Assembly (NCBI GenBank): GCA_947073515.1
Contig: CAMTMC010000004.1
Location: 32,305-96,304, forward strand
Direction: 5' to 3'
Length of the DNA stretch: 64,000 nucleotides
Source: an uncultured bacterium
GTDB taxonomy: Bacteria > Bacillota > Clostridia > Oscillospirales > Oscillospiraceae
Shown: positions 8,852-18,757 of the stretch, in pieces
Layout of the letters: every line of letters starts with the position of its first letter
Position numbering within the stretch: position 1 is the first letter of the stretch
Notes under the pieces: model-generated
What the model was told of the DNA's origin: nothing
Seen by the model: the letters and a program-made list of their open reading frames with translations, nothing else
The model's database searches: none
Program-made: the position numbers and the translations under genes

Positions 8852-9358
8852 CTAAAACGCGATGTCTTGGAATCCAGTTTGGCTGATTTCCTCGTTCAAA
8901 AGTTGGATACCGATTCCATTTCCGTCATAGTCCTCTGCCCACTGGTAGCTAAACAGTAGATAGAGACACCGCTTCCCCGCCCGACAACTCTCCACGATTT
9001 TATCTGACTCGATGACCAGACTGTCTAAGGATATCCACTTACGCATCTCCTCCACCGTGTCAATCTCGGGCCACCAGGCGGCGGCCTGCTCTGGATCATC
9101 AGGCCCATAAGAAAGGCGCTCCTCCTCATTATAGTAGCGGATGATCTCTTTCACGATCGTTTGCTGTAATTCCGGCCACTTTTTCAGGAAGGAATAAAAA
9201 CTCTCCTTCTGGCGCTCCGAGATTTCGGTCTGGCTTTCATAGCAGGAGTCAATCATCAGCCCGACCTCTTTTTATGTCCCCAAAAAGCCCAGCTTTATAC
9301 GGCCATTCCAGTAACCTTAGCATCAAGCTCCAACGCTCCAAATGCCTGATCTGTCATT
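8852..9358 (-). pseudogene. degraded DUF6985/DUF2004-like protein gene (frameshift plus in-frame stop); intact 3' ORF is 8852..9256
   Basis: The 134-aa ORF ends DGNGIGIQLLNEEISQTGFQDIAF. Upstream, MTDQAFGALELDAKV (frame A) continues as YWNGRIKLGFLGT*KEVGLMIDSCYES (frame B). Confidence 0.55.
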
Positions 9359-12083
9359 ACAGCGTGTCCTCCTCCGCCCGGTCCAGGGCGTCGTCCACAT
9401 CGAAGGGGGGCTCGTCCCCCGGAACGGCCTGGGCGGGCGTCCCGGCGGGCTCCGGAGCGGAACCAGTGGTGATGCCCTGGCGGTATTTCAGTTCCTGCCA
9501 CTGTTCCTTGGTCACCAGCAGCTGCCTGGGCTTGGAGCCCTCGAATGGCCCCACAATCCCCTTCTCCTCCAGCTGGTCCACCAGACGGGCGGCCCGGGCG
9601 TAGCCCAGCTTTAAGCGCCGCTGGAGCATGGAAACGGAGGCCTGCCCCGTCTCCACCACCACCTCGGCGGCGGCGTCGATGAGCTCGTCGAACTCGCTGT
9701 CCACGTCCTCAGGGGCGGAGCCGCCCACCCCCTTGGCGCCCTTCTCCTTCTCGGCGGCGTGCTGCTCAATCTCGTGCATGACGGCGTCATCATACTGGGC
9801 CGAGCCGCTGCTGCGCTTGACAAAGTCCACCACAGCCGCCACCTCCGGGTCGGAGATGAAGCAGCCCTGGACCCGCTGGGGCTTGCCGCTGCCCAGGGGG
9901 GCGAAGAGCATATCGCCCCGGCCCACCAGCTTCTCGGCGCCCTGGGTGTCCAGAATAATCCGGGATTCCATGGCGGACGCCACAGCGAAGGCGATCCGGG
10001 ATGGGATGTTGGCCTTCATCAGGCCGGTGATCACGTCAGCGGAGGGCCGCTGGGTGGCAATCACCAGGTGCATCCCGGCGGCCCGGCCCATCTGGGCCAC
10101 CCGGCAGATGGACTCCTCCACCTCCTTGGCGGCCACCAGCATCAGGTCGGCCAGCTCATCGATGACCACCACAATGAAGGGCATCTTCTCCATGCCCTCG
10201 GTCTTGGCGGCCAGGGCGTTGTACTCCTCCAGCTTGCGCACCCCCACCTCGGAGAAGGTGCGGTAGCGCTTCATCATCTCCGTCACCGCCCACTGGAGGG
10301 CGCCGGCGGCCTTCTTGGGGTCGGTGACCACGGGGATCAGCAGGTGTGGGATGCCGTTGTAAATGCCCAACTCCACCATCTTGGGGTCCACCATAATCAG
10401 GCGGACTTCCTCCGGGGTAGCCTTGTAGAGCAGGGAGATAATCAGGGAGTTGGTACATACCGACTTACCAGAGCCGGTGGTACCGGCAATGAGCAGATGG
10501 GGCAGTTTGTTGATGTCCCCCACAATCTCCTGTCCGCTGATGTCCTTGCCCACCGCAAAGGAGACCTTGGACTTGCTGTCAGTAAAGGCGTTGGAGCCCA
10601 CAACGGCGTGGATGCTCACCGGAGAGACCACCTTGTTGGGCACCTCAATGCCCACCACCGAGATTTTGTCCGGGATGGGGGCGATGCGCACACCGGTGGC
10701 CCCCAGTGCCAGGGCGATGTCGTCGGCCAGGTTGGTGAGCTTGTTCAGCCGGACGCCCTGGGTCATCTCCAGCTCATACCGGGTGACCGACGGCCCCCGG
10801 ACCACGTTAATGATGTCGGCGTCAATGCCGAAGGAGCGGATGGTATCTGTCAGCCGCTGGCGGTTGGCGTTCAGCTCGGTGAGGGCCTCGCCGCCGGTCT
10901 CCCCGGTGCTCTCCCGCAGGAGGGACAGGGGCGGGTACTGGTAGGGGGAAGTGCCCTGCTCCATGGCCTCCTGGATGTCCTGGGACACCTGGGCGGCCTC
11001 GGCGGCCGCCTCCTGAGCGGTGACCTTGGCCAGCTCCGGCTGTGGCGCTGGCGCCACCGGGGCCGGCGGCTCCTCCTTGGGCATGGTCACGGGGACAGAC
11101 GGAACCACAGGGATAGGCTTAGGCAGAACAGGCGCGGGAGCTGGCTCCGAGGGAGGGGCGGCAAACGGTACCACCGGCTCAGGCTCCAGCTGAGGGGCGG
11201 GAGCGGGCTCCGCCACCGGGGCCGGCTCCTCTTTCGGCAGGAGAAGCTGGTCAGGGGACGGCACCCGGGGGCTGTGGTTGAAAAAGCCGCTTTTCCGCTT
11301 CTCTGGCTGGGGGGACTGTCTGTCCACCAGGGGGCCATCATCCACCGGAATGTCGATGGCGGACCGGGCAGACGCCTTGGCCGGGGCGCTATGTACCTCC
11401 TCCCGACGCTCCTCCCGGACTTTCTTCTTGGGGGTTCTTTGAGGCTCCGGTTCCGGCTCATACTTGGGGCGGCTGAAGATCCAGTCCGCCACATCGGCCA
11501 GGGAACGGTCAAAGACAGCCATACCCATCAGCACGGCCGCCAGGGTGAAGACCACCGCCGCCCCCAATGTGGTGAACAGGGTGACAAAGCCCTGGGACAC
11601 AATCCCGCCCAGAGCGCCGCCAGACTGTAAAGCCTGTCCACTAGTCACCAGTTCTCCCCACAGGGCTCCGTCCCAGGGCAGGGGCGGTTTCAGCAGGCTG
11701 TGAAACAGGCAGGAGAACACCAGCGGCAGCAGCAGAGCGCATGACAGCCGCAGACGCACCGGCCTGCCCCGGTGGAAGGCCAGGATCCAGGCCGCCAGCA
11801 GCAGGGCCGGAGGGGTCAGCCAGAACCCGTAGCCCAGCATCCCCTTCAACAGGCCGCACAACAGGTCGATAAAGACGGCCTTCATATTGAAATATCCAAA
11901 GGCGGAAAACACCGCCAGCAGGAGGCAGACCACCGCCCCCGCCTCCCGGCGGAAGGGCTTGGAGGGCTCCCTCCGGGCGCAGCTTCCAGACGCGCTCTTT
12001 CCCCTTGAGGAGGGGGCGGCCCGCCGGCCGCCGCTTGAGGACGCGACCCGGCTCCCCCCTGATTTCTTTTGTGTCGATGCCAT
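9357..12083 (-). CDS. DNA translocase FtsK/SpoIIIE family
   Basis: LIAGTTGSGKSVCTNSLIISLLYKATPEEVRLIMVDPKMVELG; N-terminal TM region; Pro/Ala-rich linker; C-terminal gamma domain. Confidence 0.95.
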   Translation of the reverse strand: MASTQKKSGGSRVASSSGGRRAAPSSRGKSASGSCARREPSKPFRREAGAVVCLLLAVFSAFGYFNMKAVFIDLLCGLLKGMLGYGFWLTPPALLLAAWILAFHRGRPVRLRLSCALLLPLVFSCLFHSLLKPPLPWDGALWGELVTSGQALQSGGALGGIVSQGFVTLFTTLGAAVVFTLAAVLMGMAVFDRSLADVADWIFSRPKYEPEPEPQRTPKKKVREERREEVHSAPAKASARSAIDIPVDDGPLVDRQSPQPEKRKSGFFNHSPRVPSPDQLLLPKEEPAPVAEPAPAPQLEPEPVVPFAAPPSEPAPAPVLPKPIPVVPSVPVTMPKEEPPAPVAPAPQPELAKVTAQEAAAEAAQVSQDIQEAMEQGTSPYQYPPLSLLRESTGETGGEALTELNANRQRLTDTIRSFGIDADIINVVRGPSVTRYELEMTQGVRLNKLTNLADDIALALGATGVRIAPIPDKISVVGIEVPNKVVSPVSIHAVVGSNAFTDSKSKVSFAVGKDISGQEIVGDINKLPHLLIAGTTGSGKSVCTNSLIISLLYKATPEEVRLIMVDPKMVELGIYNGIPHLLIPVVTDPKKAAGALQWAVTEMMKRYRTFSEVGVRKLEEYNALAAKTEGMEKMPFIVVVIDELADLMLVAAKEVEESICRVAQMGRAAGMHLVIATQRPSADVITGLMKANIPSRIAFAVASAMESRIILDTQGAEKLVGRGDMLFAPLGSGKPQRVQGCFISDPEVAAVVDFVKRSSGSAQYDDAVMHEIEQHAAEKEKGAKGVGGSAPEDVDSEFDELIDAAAEVVVETGQASVSMLQRRLKLGYARAARLVDQLEEKGIVGPFEGSKPRQLLVTKEQWQELKYRQGITTGSAPEPAGTPAQAVPGDEPPFDVDDALDRAEEDTL

Positions 12084-12117
12084 ATTCTCGGTTCCTTTCA
12101 GAGGCAGAAATCTAAAA

Positions 12118-12972
12118 TCACGCGGCGGGAGCCAGGGTCCAGCCCGAGATACTCAGGGCCAGGAACACCAGGCCGGCCCCCCAGCAGTAGTAGGCGAACG
12201 CGCCGAATTTCCCTTTCGCGGCCAGCAGATTCACCAGCTTGATGGAGAAATACCCCACCACGGCGGCGACGGCCATGCCCAGCACATACACGGGGATGCT
12301 CTCCTCCGGGACGCCCCCCTCCAGCTCCAGCACATCCAGCACCTTCAGCAGGGTCGCCCCCAGCACGGCGGGCAGGGACAGGAGGAAGGAGTACCGCACG
12401 GCGAACTTCCGGTCAAAGCCCAGGGCCATACCGGCGGAGATGGTACAGCCAGACCGGGACAAGCCGGGGACGGTGGCGAAGCCCTGGGCCACGCCCACCA
12501 GCAGCACATCGGTGAGGGTGGCGTTCCGGGTCGTTTTCCGCCCCTTTGCCATCCGGTCAGAGAGAAAGAGGATACAACCGGTGACCAGCAGGGCGCAGCT
12601 CACAAAGATTGGGTTGTTGCCCAGGGCCTCCACCTGGTCATTGATCAGCAGCACGGCAAACAGGGGCAGCGTGCCCACGATCAGCAGCAGCACCATCCGC
12701 CGGGCCTCCGGAGGGTTGCCCCGGTAAGAACGCCGGGAAAATAACTCCCCAAAAAACCGGAAAAATTCCCCAATCATCTCCAAAATATCCCGCCAGTACA
12801 CCACGCACACCGCGAGCAGGGTGGCGAAGTGGAGCAGGACATTAAAGAGCTGGTCGGGTTCCGGCATCCCAAAGAAGTGCTGGAACAGCGTGAGATGGCC
12901 CGAGCTGGAGATGGGCAGAAATTCAGCCACACCCTGGACAAAGCCCAGGACGGCGGACATCAAAGTTGTCAA
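12118..12972 (-). CDS. uppP: undecaprenyl-diphosphate phosphatase
   Basis: GFVQGVAEFLPISSSGHL and PGLSRSGCTISAGMALG motifs. TTG start inferred from GGAGGT SD 8 nt upstream. Confidence 0.9.
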   Translation of the reverse strand: MTTLMSAVLGFVQGVAEFLPISSSGHLTLFQHFFGMPEPDQLFNVLLHFATLLAVCVVYWRDILEMIGEFFRFFGELFSRRSYRGNPPEARRMVLLLIVGTLPLFAVLLINDQVEALGNNPIFVSCALLVTGCILFLSDRMAKGRKTTRNATLTDVLLVGVAQGFATVPGLSRSGCTISAGMALGFDRKFAVRYSFLLSLPAVLGATLLKVLDVLELEGGVPEESIPVYVLGMAVAAVVGYFSIKLVNLLAAKGKFGAFAYYCWGAGLVFLALSISGWTLAPAA

Positions 12973-13096
12973 GACGACGTACCTCCCAATCTGTGGATGG
13001 TCCAATGGACGCTTTTTCTATATTAGCACAACAGGGCCCGGAATTCCAGTATTTTTCAGGGAATATCCTGTCGATCCCTGTCTGGCGATGTCCCCG

Positions 13097-14725
13097 CTAC
13101 CAGGCGGCGGCCATGCCGTCGCACCGGGGCTCAGTGCCCCCGGCCAACAGGCCGTTCTCCATCCGCCAGATCATCTGGCCCCGTCCCATGTCAATGGGGT
13201 CTTCGATGACCTCCACCTGATGGCCCATCCGGGCCAGCTCCTGGGCGATGTGGGCGGGGGCCTCCCGCTCCAGCTGGATCCGTTTCCCGCCCACCCACTG
13301 GATCCGGGGGGCATCCAGGCAGGCCTGGGGGTTCATGTGGTAGTCGATGGCGTTCACCATCATCTGCACGTGGCCCTGGGGCTGCATAAAGCCCCCCATC
13401 ACGCCGAAGGGGCCCACCGCCTCCCCGTTTTTCATGAGGAAACCGGGGATGATGGTGTGGTAGGACTTCTTCCCCCCCTCCAGGCAGTTGTCGCTGTCTG
13501 GGTCCAGGGAGAAATTGGCCCCCCGGTTCTGGAAGGAGATCCCCGTCCCCGGCACGGCCACGCCCGCGCCGAAGGTGGTGTAGTTGCTCTGAATGAAGGA
13601 CACCATATTGCCCTCTGGGTCGGCGGTACACAGATAGATGGTCCCCCCGCAGGCGGGGTCGCCCGCCGTGGGCTCCAGGGCGCTGTCCCCGATGAGGGCC
13701 CGCCGCCGGGCGGCGTACTCCTCCGACAGCAGATCCTCCACCCGGGCACGCATATACCGGGGGTCGGCCACATAGGTCTTGGCGTCGGCAAAGGCCAGCT
13801 TGATAGCCTCCACCACCTTGTGGTAGGTGCCGGCGCTCTCCTTCTCCCCGTCCAGCTCCAGCCCTTTCAGAATGTTCAGGGCCATCAGCACAGTGATGCC
13901 GTGGCCGTTGGGGGGAATCTCGCAGACGGTGTAGCCCTTGTAATCGGCGGTAATGGGCTCCACCCACTGGGGGCGGTATTGGATGAAATCCTCACGGCTG
14001 AAATAGCCCCCGGTCTCCTGGCTGAAGGCCACGATTTTTTCCATCAGCGCGCCCCGGTAATAGCTCTCACAGCCGGTGGCGGCCAGCTCCTCCAGGGTCT
14101 TGGCGTACTCCTCCCAGCGGAAGATCTCCCCCGCCCGGTACGGGGTTCCATCCCCCTTCAGGAAGGACTGCCGCCAATAGGCGTGGGGAGCGGGATTTTT
14201 CTCAATGGCCCCGGCCAGACGGCGGCTGTCCGTCTCCCACTGCTTCGCCACATTGACCGGTACCGGGACGCCGTCCCGGGCGTAGGAGATGGCCGGCGCC
14301 AGCAGCTCCTCCAGGCTCCGGGAGCCAAACCGGCGGTTCAGCTCCCCCCAGCCAGCGGGGGCGCCGGGCACCATAGCGGGCAGCCAGCCCTCCGTGGGCA
14401 TCTCTGTAAAGCCTAAGTCCCGTACAGTCTTTACGCTGAGCCCGGCAGGGGCCGCCCCGCTGGCGTTGAGGCCGTACAGTTTCTTCTCCCTCTCGATCCA
14501 TACCAGGGCGAAGCAGTCGGAACCCAGGCCGTTGCCCGTGGGCTCCAGCAGGGGCATGGCGGCGGCCATCGCCACCGCTCCGTCGATGGCGTTTCCGCCG
14601 TGGCGCATCACGTCCAGGCCGATCTGGGCCCCCAGAGGGACGGAGGTACAGGCCATCCCGTGGCGTCCGTAGACCAGGTTCCGGCGGGAGGGGTACGGGT
14701 AGTGGAGGGGATCAAAGGGCAGCAT
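13097..14725 (-). CDS. gamma-glutamyltransferase family protein (YwrD-like, no obvious signal peptide)
   Basis: DVMRHGGNAIDGAVAMAAAM and GGTIYLCTADPEGNMVSFIQSNYTTFG motifs. Confidence 0.88.
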   Translation of the reverse strand: MLPFDPLHYPYPSRRNLVYGRHGMACTSVPLGAQIGLDVMRHGGNAIDGAVAMAAAMPLLEPTGNGLGSDCFALVWIEREKKLYGLNASGAAPAGLSVKTVRDLGFTEMPTEGWLPAMVPGAPAGWGELNRRFGSRSLEELLAPAISYARDGVPVPVNVAKQWETDSRRLAGAIEKNPAPHAYWRQSFLKGDGTPYRAGEIFRWEEYAKTLEELAATGCESYYRGALMEKIVAFSQETGGYFSREDFIQYRPQWVEPITADYKGYTVCEIPPNGHGITVLMALNILKGLELDGEKESAGTYHKVVEAIKLAFADAKTYVADPRYMRARVEDLLSEEYAARRRALIGDSALEPTAGDPACGGTIYLCTADPEGNMVSFIQSNYTTFGAGVAVPGTGISFQNRGANFSLDPDSDNCLEGGKKSYHTIIPGFLMKNGEAVGPFGVMGGFMQPQGHVQMMVNAIDYHMNPQACLDAPRIQWVGGKRIQLEREAPAHIAQELARMGHQVEVIEDPIDMGRGQMIWRMENGLLAGGTEPRCDGMAAAW

Positions 14726-14847
14726 AGGGCCACGCTCCTTCATACCATAATTGCTCCAGCGGCGAGGGTGGCCCCCCGCCGCCGGAGGATATTTCTTCCC
14801 CTATACTATAATCCACGCCGGCGGAAAAAGCAACTGAAACAGCAAAA

Positions 14848-14867
14848 CCCGGTGTTTTCACACCGGG
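14848..14867 (-). terminator. terminator hairpin after spoIVA
   Basis: CCCGGTG-TTTTCA-CACCGGG just past the spoIVA stop. Confidence 0.6.
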
Positions 14868-14878
14868 CGCTGCCTCCA

Positions 14879-16357
14879 TTACAGGATAATGCAGATCAGC
14901 CCGCCGGAGCCCTCGTTGATGATCCGCTGGAGGGTGTCCCTCAGCTTGGCCCGGGCGTCGTCAGGCATCCGCTTGATCTTGGCGTTCAAGTCCTCGTTCA
15001 CCAGCTCATGGAGGGATTTGCCGAAGATGTTGGCCTCCCAGATCTTGGCCGAGTCCCCCTCATACTCCTGGAGCAGATAGTGGATCATATCCTCGCTCTG
15101 CTTCTCCCCCCCTACGATGGGCGAGACCTCCGTCTCAATGTCCGCCCGGATCATATGGATGGACGGGGCACTGGCCTTCAGCCGGACGCCGTACCGCCCC
15201 CCCTGCTTCATGATTTCCGGCTCCTCCAACACCAGGGAGTCGATGGAGGGCACCACAATCCCGTATCCCGTCTCCTCCACCTGCTGGAGGGCGTCGGCCA
15301 CCTTGTCGTAGGACTTCTTCACCCCGGCCAGCTGGGTGAGCAGGGCCATCAGGTCGCCGTCGTCTCCCACCTGGAAGCCGGACTGCTGGGACAGGGTGTC
15401 GTAGAACAGGGAGCGGGGCAGCTCCAGGGTGGCGGCGGACACCCCGGTGCCCAGGTCGATGGAGGAGATCCGGGCCCCGCTGACCACCTGGCAGTCCTGG
15501 AAGGACTGGACGGCCCGTTCCACGTCCCGAACCCGCCGCAAGTCCTCTGTCCCCTCCCGGATGGCGGCGTAGAGGGCGGACTTGATGGGGTGCTCCTGAG
15601 GCAGGGCGTCCACCCAGGGTGGCAGGAACAGGTCCAGCTCCTTCACCGGGAACTCAAAGAGCACATGCTTCAGAATAACGTTGATCGCCTCCTGATCCAG
15701 CTCCAGGCAGTTCATCACCTCACAGGCCACGTCGTGCCGCTGGGCGATGTCCGCTCGGATGGCCTTGGCCCGGTCGGAGTTGGGGTAGGCGGAGTTGAGC
15801 AGGACGACAAAGGGTTTCCCCAGCTCCTTCAGCTCTGAGATTACCCGCTCCTCCGCCTCCAGGTAGTCCTCCCGGGGGATGTCGGCGATAGTGCCGTCGG
15901 TGGTCACCACGATACCGATGGTGGAGTGCTCGGAGATCACCTTCCGGGTACCAATCTCAGCGGCCTCCGCCATGGGGATCTCATGGTCGAACCAGGGGGT
16001 GGTGACCATCCGCTCCAGCTCCCCCTCCTGCTGGCCGATGGCCCCGTTGACCATGTAGCCCACGCAGTCGATCATCCGCATCTGAAAGGCCGCCCCCCCG
16101 TCCACCGTGACGGCCACCGCCTCCTCGGGGACAAACTTGGGCTCCGCCGTCATGATGGTCCGGCCGGAGCCGCTCTGGGGCAGCTCATCCCTGGCCCGCT
16201 CCCGGCGGTAGACGTTCTCGATATTGGGGATCACCAAGGTCTCCATGAACCGCTTGATAAAGGTGGACTTTCCTGTGCGGACCGGCCCTACCACGCCGAT
16301 GTAGATATCGCCCTCGGTACGGAGCGCAATATCCTCATAGATTTTGCGATCTTCCAC
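14879..16357 (-). CDS. spoIVA: stage IV sporulation protein A (spore coat ATPase)
   Basis: MEDRKIYEDIALRTEGDIYIGVVGPVRTGKSTFIKRFMETLVIPNI Walker A region and full-length SpoIVA-like sequence. Confidence 0.96.
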   Translation of the reverse strand: MEDRKIYEDIALRTEGDIYIGVVGPVRTGKSTFIKRFMETLVIPNIENVYRRERARDELPQSGSGRTIMTAEPKFVPEEAVAVTVDGGAAFQMRMIDCVGYMVNGAIGQQEGELERMVTTPWFDHEIPMAEAAEIGTRKVISEHSTIGIVVTTDGTIADIPREDYLEAEERVISELKELGKPFVVLLNSAYPNSDRAKAIRADIAQRHDVACEVMNCLELDQEAINVILKHVLFEFPVKELDLFLPPWVDALPQEHPIKSALYAAIREGTEDLRRVRDVERAVQSFQDCQVVSGARISSIDLGTGVSAATLELPRSLFYDTLSQQSGFQVGDDGDLMALLTQLAGVKKSYDKVADALQQVEETGYGIVVPSIDSLVLEEPEIMKQGGRYGVRLKASAPSIHMIRADIETEVSPIVGGEKQSEDMIHYLLQEYEGDSAKIWEANIFGKSLHELVNEDLNAKIKRMPDDARAKLRDTLQRIINEGSGGLICIIL

Positions 16358-16401
16358 TGCAATTCCTCCTTCGGCTGTGTGAGCCGGTATTGATTCCTTA
16401 C

Positions 16402-16429
16402 AGTGTATGAGACAGGCCGGGGAATATGA
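16402..16429 (-). promoter_or_regulatory. sigma-E-type (mother cell) promoter for spoIVA
   Basis: Minus strand TCATATT-N13-CATACACT, an excellent match to the B. subtilis sigma-E consensus as recalled. Confidence 0.7.
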
Positions 16430-16464
16430 CAGGAAACCAGCGGGGTGGTGTTCCTATACTCAAT

Positions 16465-16493
16465 TTGATTTTTCAGATCACCGATGCTATAAT
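16465..16493 (+). promoter_or_regulatory. sigma-A-type promoter for the GNAT gene
   Basis: TTGATT-N17-TATAAT. Confidence 0.65.
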
Positions 16494-16533
16494 CTGTATC
16501 AATCACACCTGAATTAAAATTGGAGGATCTATC

Positions 16534-17076
16534 ATGAAAAATCAATGGATACAGCTTGTGCCGGCAGACACGTCCCTCGTGGAACGAGTCGTGGATTACT
16601 ACCAGAGGAACAGGGATTTTTTAGCGGCCTTTGAACCCGCGCGTGATGAGGCGTTTTTCTCCCTGGACCATCAGAAGGCGGTATTGGAGAAGGAAATGGC
16701 CGCCTTTGAGGCACGGACGGCCTTTCGGTTTTATATAACGTCAACGGAGTGGCCCTCCCAGATCATCGGGATGATTGGACTGAATAATGTGGTGTGGGGG
16801 GCTTTTTGTTCCGCTTTTCTGGGATATAAGCTGGACAAAGATTATGTCAACAAAGGATATATGTCCACCGCGGTCAAAATGCTGACCCAATACGCCTTTG
16901 AAGAGTTGGGCCTGCACCGGATTGAGGCCAATGTCATGCCAAAAAACAAGGCGTCCCTGCGTGTTTTGGAAAAGAATCACTTTGTTAACGAGGGACTTTC
17001 TAAATATTATCTCCAGATCAACGGCGTTTGGGAGGACCATATCCACATGGTCAAGATCAATTACGCAATGCACTAA
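16534..17076 (+). CDS. GNAT family N-acetyltransferase (RimJ/RimL-like)
   Basis: GYKLDKDYVNKGYMSTAVKMLTQYAFEELGLHRIEANVMPKNKASLRVLEKNHF. Confidence 0.88.
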   Translation: MKNQWIQLVPADTSLVERVVDYYQRNRDFLAAFEPARDEAFFSLDHQKAVLEKEMAAFEARTAFRFYITSTEWPSQIIGMIGLNNVVWGAFCSAFLGYKLDKDYVNKGYMSTAVKMLTQYAFEELGLHRIEANVMPKNKASLRVLEKNHFVNEGLSKYYLQINGVWEDHIHMVKINYAMH

Positions 17077-17097
17077 CCCCAGTTGCCCTTAGAAAAA

Positions 17098-17129
17098 GCA
17101 GAGGCAGGCCCAGCGGGGCCCGCCTCTGT
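17098..17129. terminator. bidirectional terminator
   Basis: CAGAGGC...GCCTCTG inverted repeat with GC-rich core, flanked by A-rich and T-rich runs, between convergent genes. Confidence 0.65.
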
Positions 17130-17132
17130 TTT

Positions 17133-18659
17133 TTACCGGGTGCTGGGGATCAGCAGCATCCTGCCCGCAGGCAGGGCGTCCTCCTCCAGCTCGTTGGCCT
17201 GAAGAATCCGTTCCATGGTGGTTCCGTAGGCCTTGGCGATCTCCCACAGCCCCTCCCCCGGAGAGGCCAGCCGCAGCACCACCGAGGGGCGCTCCCCCTC
17301 CCGGCCGCACCGGGGCTCTCCCAGCCGGGCGGAGGACACCGCCGGGATCGACCGGTTCTGGGTGGTCAGGCACTGGAACTCCAAGGTAAAGCGTGCTTCC
17401 ACCCCGCCGGCCGCCGGAGCGGCGAACACCTCCCCTTGACACTGGCACCGGCAGGAACACAGCGCCCCCTCCGGGCAGTTCAGGCGGCAGGTCACGGGGA
17501 CGGAGCGCTGGACGCATTGAACCAGCTCATTCTCATCCAGGTAGAGGACGGACAGCCAGGCGTCCGCTGTCAGCACCAGCTCGTTCCCCTCCCGGCTCTG
17601 GCGGATCTGCCCCAGGGAGAGCCGCCCGTCCACCACCGAGCGGACCATCTCCCCGGTCTCCAGCAGCTCCCGGACGGCCTGGGGCCGGACAGACTGCTCA
17701 TGGAGGGCGCACAGCTCCTGGGTCTCGCTGTCCGTCTCCATCTGGCAGACGGTGCTGTACAGATCCTGTAGGATGGTCACGCTCCGGTGGGATCGGACCT
17801 GGGCCTGGGCCAGCAGCTCCAGGGTGACCTCCAGTTCCCGGCCGTCCCCCGGGGTGGGCTCGCACTGGAAGGCGGCCACTTCCACCTGGACCTGGCAGTC
17901 ACCCTCCTCACCAGCCCCCGCCACCTCGATGATCTGGGAGAAGGGCAGGGACTCGTGGCTGGTGGCGAGGGTGCCTCCGGGCTCCTGGAGCAGGAGATAC
18001 AGCTCCACCACACCCTTGAAGATCAGCTTGGTGCCGATCAGCTTGCACTCGGAGCACACCGGCTGCGCCCGGCTGGCCAGCAGGATCGGTGTCTCACCGG
18101 AGCCGGTCTGGAGATGCACCTGGTCTGTAAATGTAAAGGGTTTTTCCTCTACAGATGTAAGCAGGTAGTGCTCCCCCTGAAATTGCCGCTGGCAGACACC
18201 GTGCTCCTCTGGGTTATTCACCCCAAGGCACACAGGCCGCTCCACCGGCTGGCAGGCGGTGAGATCCACCGCCAGATCCACCCGCAGCAGGACTTTACGG
18301 GGGTTCAGGGCCCTGGCCTCGGCTCGCCGCAGCCGGGGGGAGGCCAGCACTGTCCCCCGTTCCGTGAGGCCGGGGGCCTCCGCCTGGCAGGTGAACGGCA
18401 CGCTCACCTCCATCCGGCGCGCGCCGCCGCCCCCCTCCGGCTGATACAGGATGGAGGCCCGGACCATACCATTCACCACAGCCAGTCCCTCCTTGGCCTG
18501 TTTCCCGCTGAGAATAGCCTGGCCATACACGTCCACAATCCGGAGGATATCCGGACAGGCATCGGGCACGATGCTCTCCAGCGTCTCCTCCTGGCATACC
18601 GTCAAGTCCGCCACCGTGTCATAGCTGACGATGGTATCCCGCTCAAATTCCAGTTCCAT
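17133..18659 (-). CDS. SPOCS (DUF3794) domain plus C-terminal LysM protein, probable spore coat/cortex morphogenesis protein
   Basis: Repeated SPOCS-like segments (YDTVADLTVCQEETLESIVPDACPDILRIVDVYGQAILSGKQAKEGLAVVNG) and C-terminal LysM LASPGEGLWEIAKAYGTTMERILQANELEEDALPAGRMLLIPS. Confidence 0.85.
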   Translation of the reverse strand: MELEFERDTIVSYDTVADLTVCQEETLESIVPDACPDILRIVDVYGQAILSGKQAKEGLAVVNGMVRASILYQPEGGGGARRMEVSVPFTCQAEAPGLTERGTVLASPRLRRAEARALNPRKVLLRVDLAVDLTACQPVERPVCLGVNNPEEHGVCQRQFQGEHYLLTSVEEKPFTFTDQVHLQTGSGETPILLASRAQPVCSECKLIGTKLIFKGVVELYLLLQEPGGTLATSHESLPFSQIIEVAGAGEEGDCQVQVEVAAFQCEPTPGDGRELEVTLELLAQAQVRSHRSVTILQDLYSTVCQMETDSETQELCALHEQSVRPQAVRELLETGEMVRSVVDGRLSLGQIRQSREGNELVLTADAWLSVLYLDENELVQCVQRSVPVTCRLNCPEGALCSCRCQCQGEVFAAPAAGGVEARFTLEFQCLTTQNRSIPAVSSARLGEPRCGREGERPSVVLRLASPGEGLWEIAKAYGTTMERILQANELEEDALPAGRMLLIPSTR

Positions 18660-18719
18660 GGTGTTCTCTCCCTTTCCTTATGGTGTCAGGCCGGACGATC
18701 CGGGCCCCGCCTTTGTGAC

Positions 18720-18748
18720 ACTATATGTCCGGGCGCGCTTATGTATGA
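18720..18748 (-). promoter_or_regulatory. candidate sigma-E-like promoter upstream of the SPOCS/LysM gene
   Basis: Minus strand TCATACA-N14-CATATAGT. Confidence 0.4.
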
Positions 18749-18757
18749 CCGTGTTTC

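Noticed and set aside
9759-11630. 623-aa plus-strand ORF opposite ftsK
   Set aside because: Antisense to a confidently identified FtsK/SpoIIIE gene; His/Gly/Gln-rich composition is the usual artefact of GC-rich third positions.
12821-14416. 531-aa plus-strand ORF opposite gamma-glutamyltransferase
   Set aside because: Antisense shadow ORF of a real gene.
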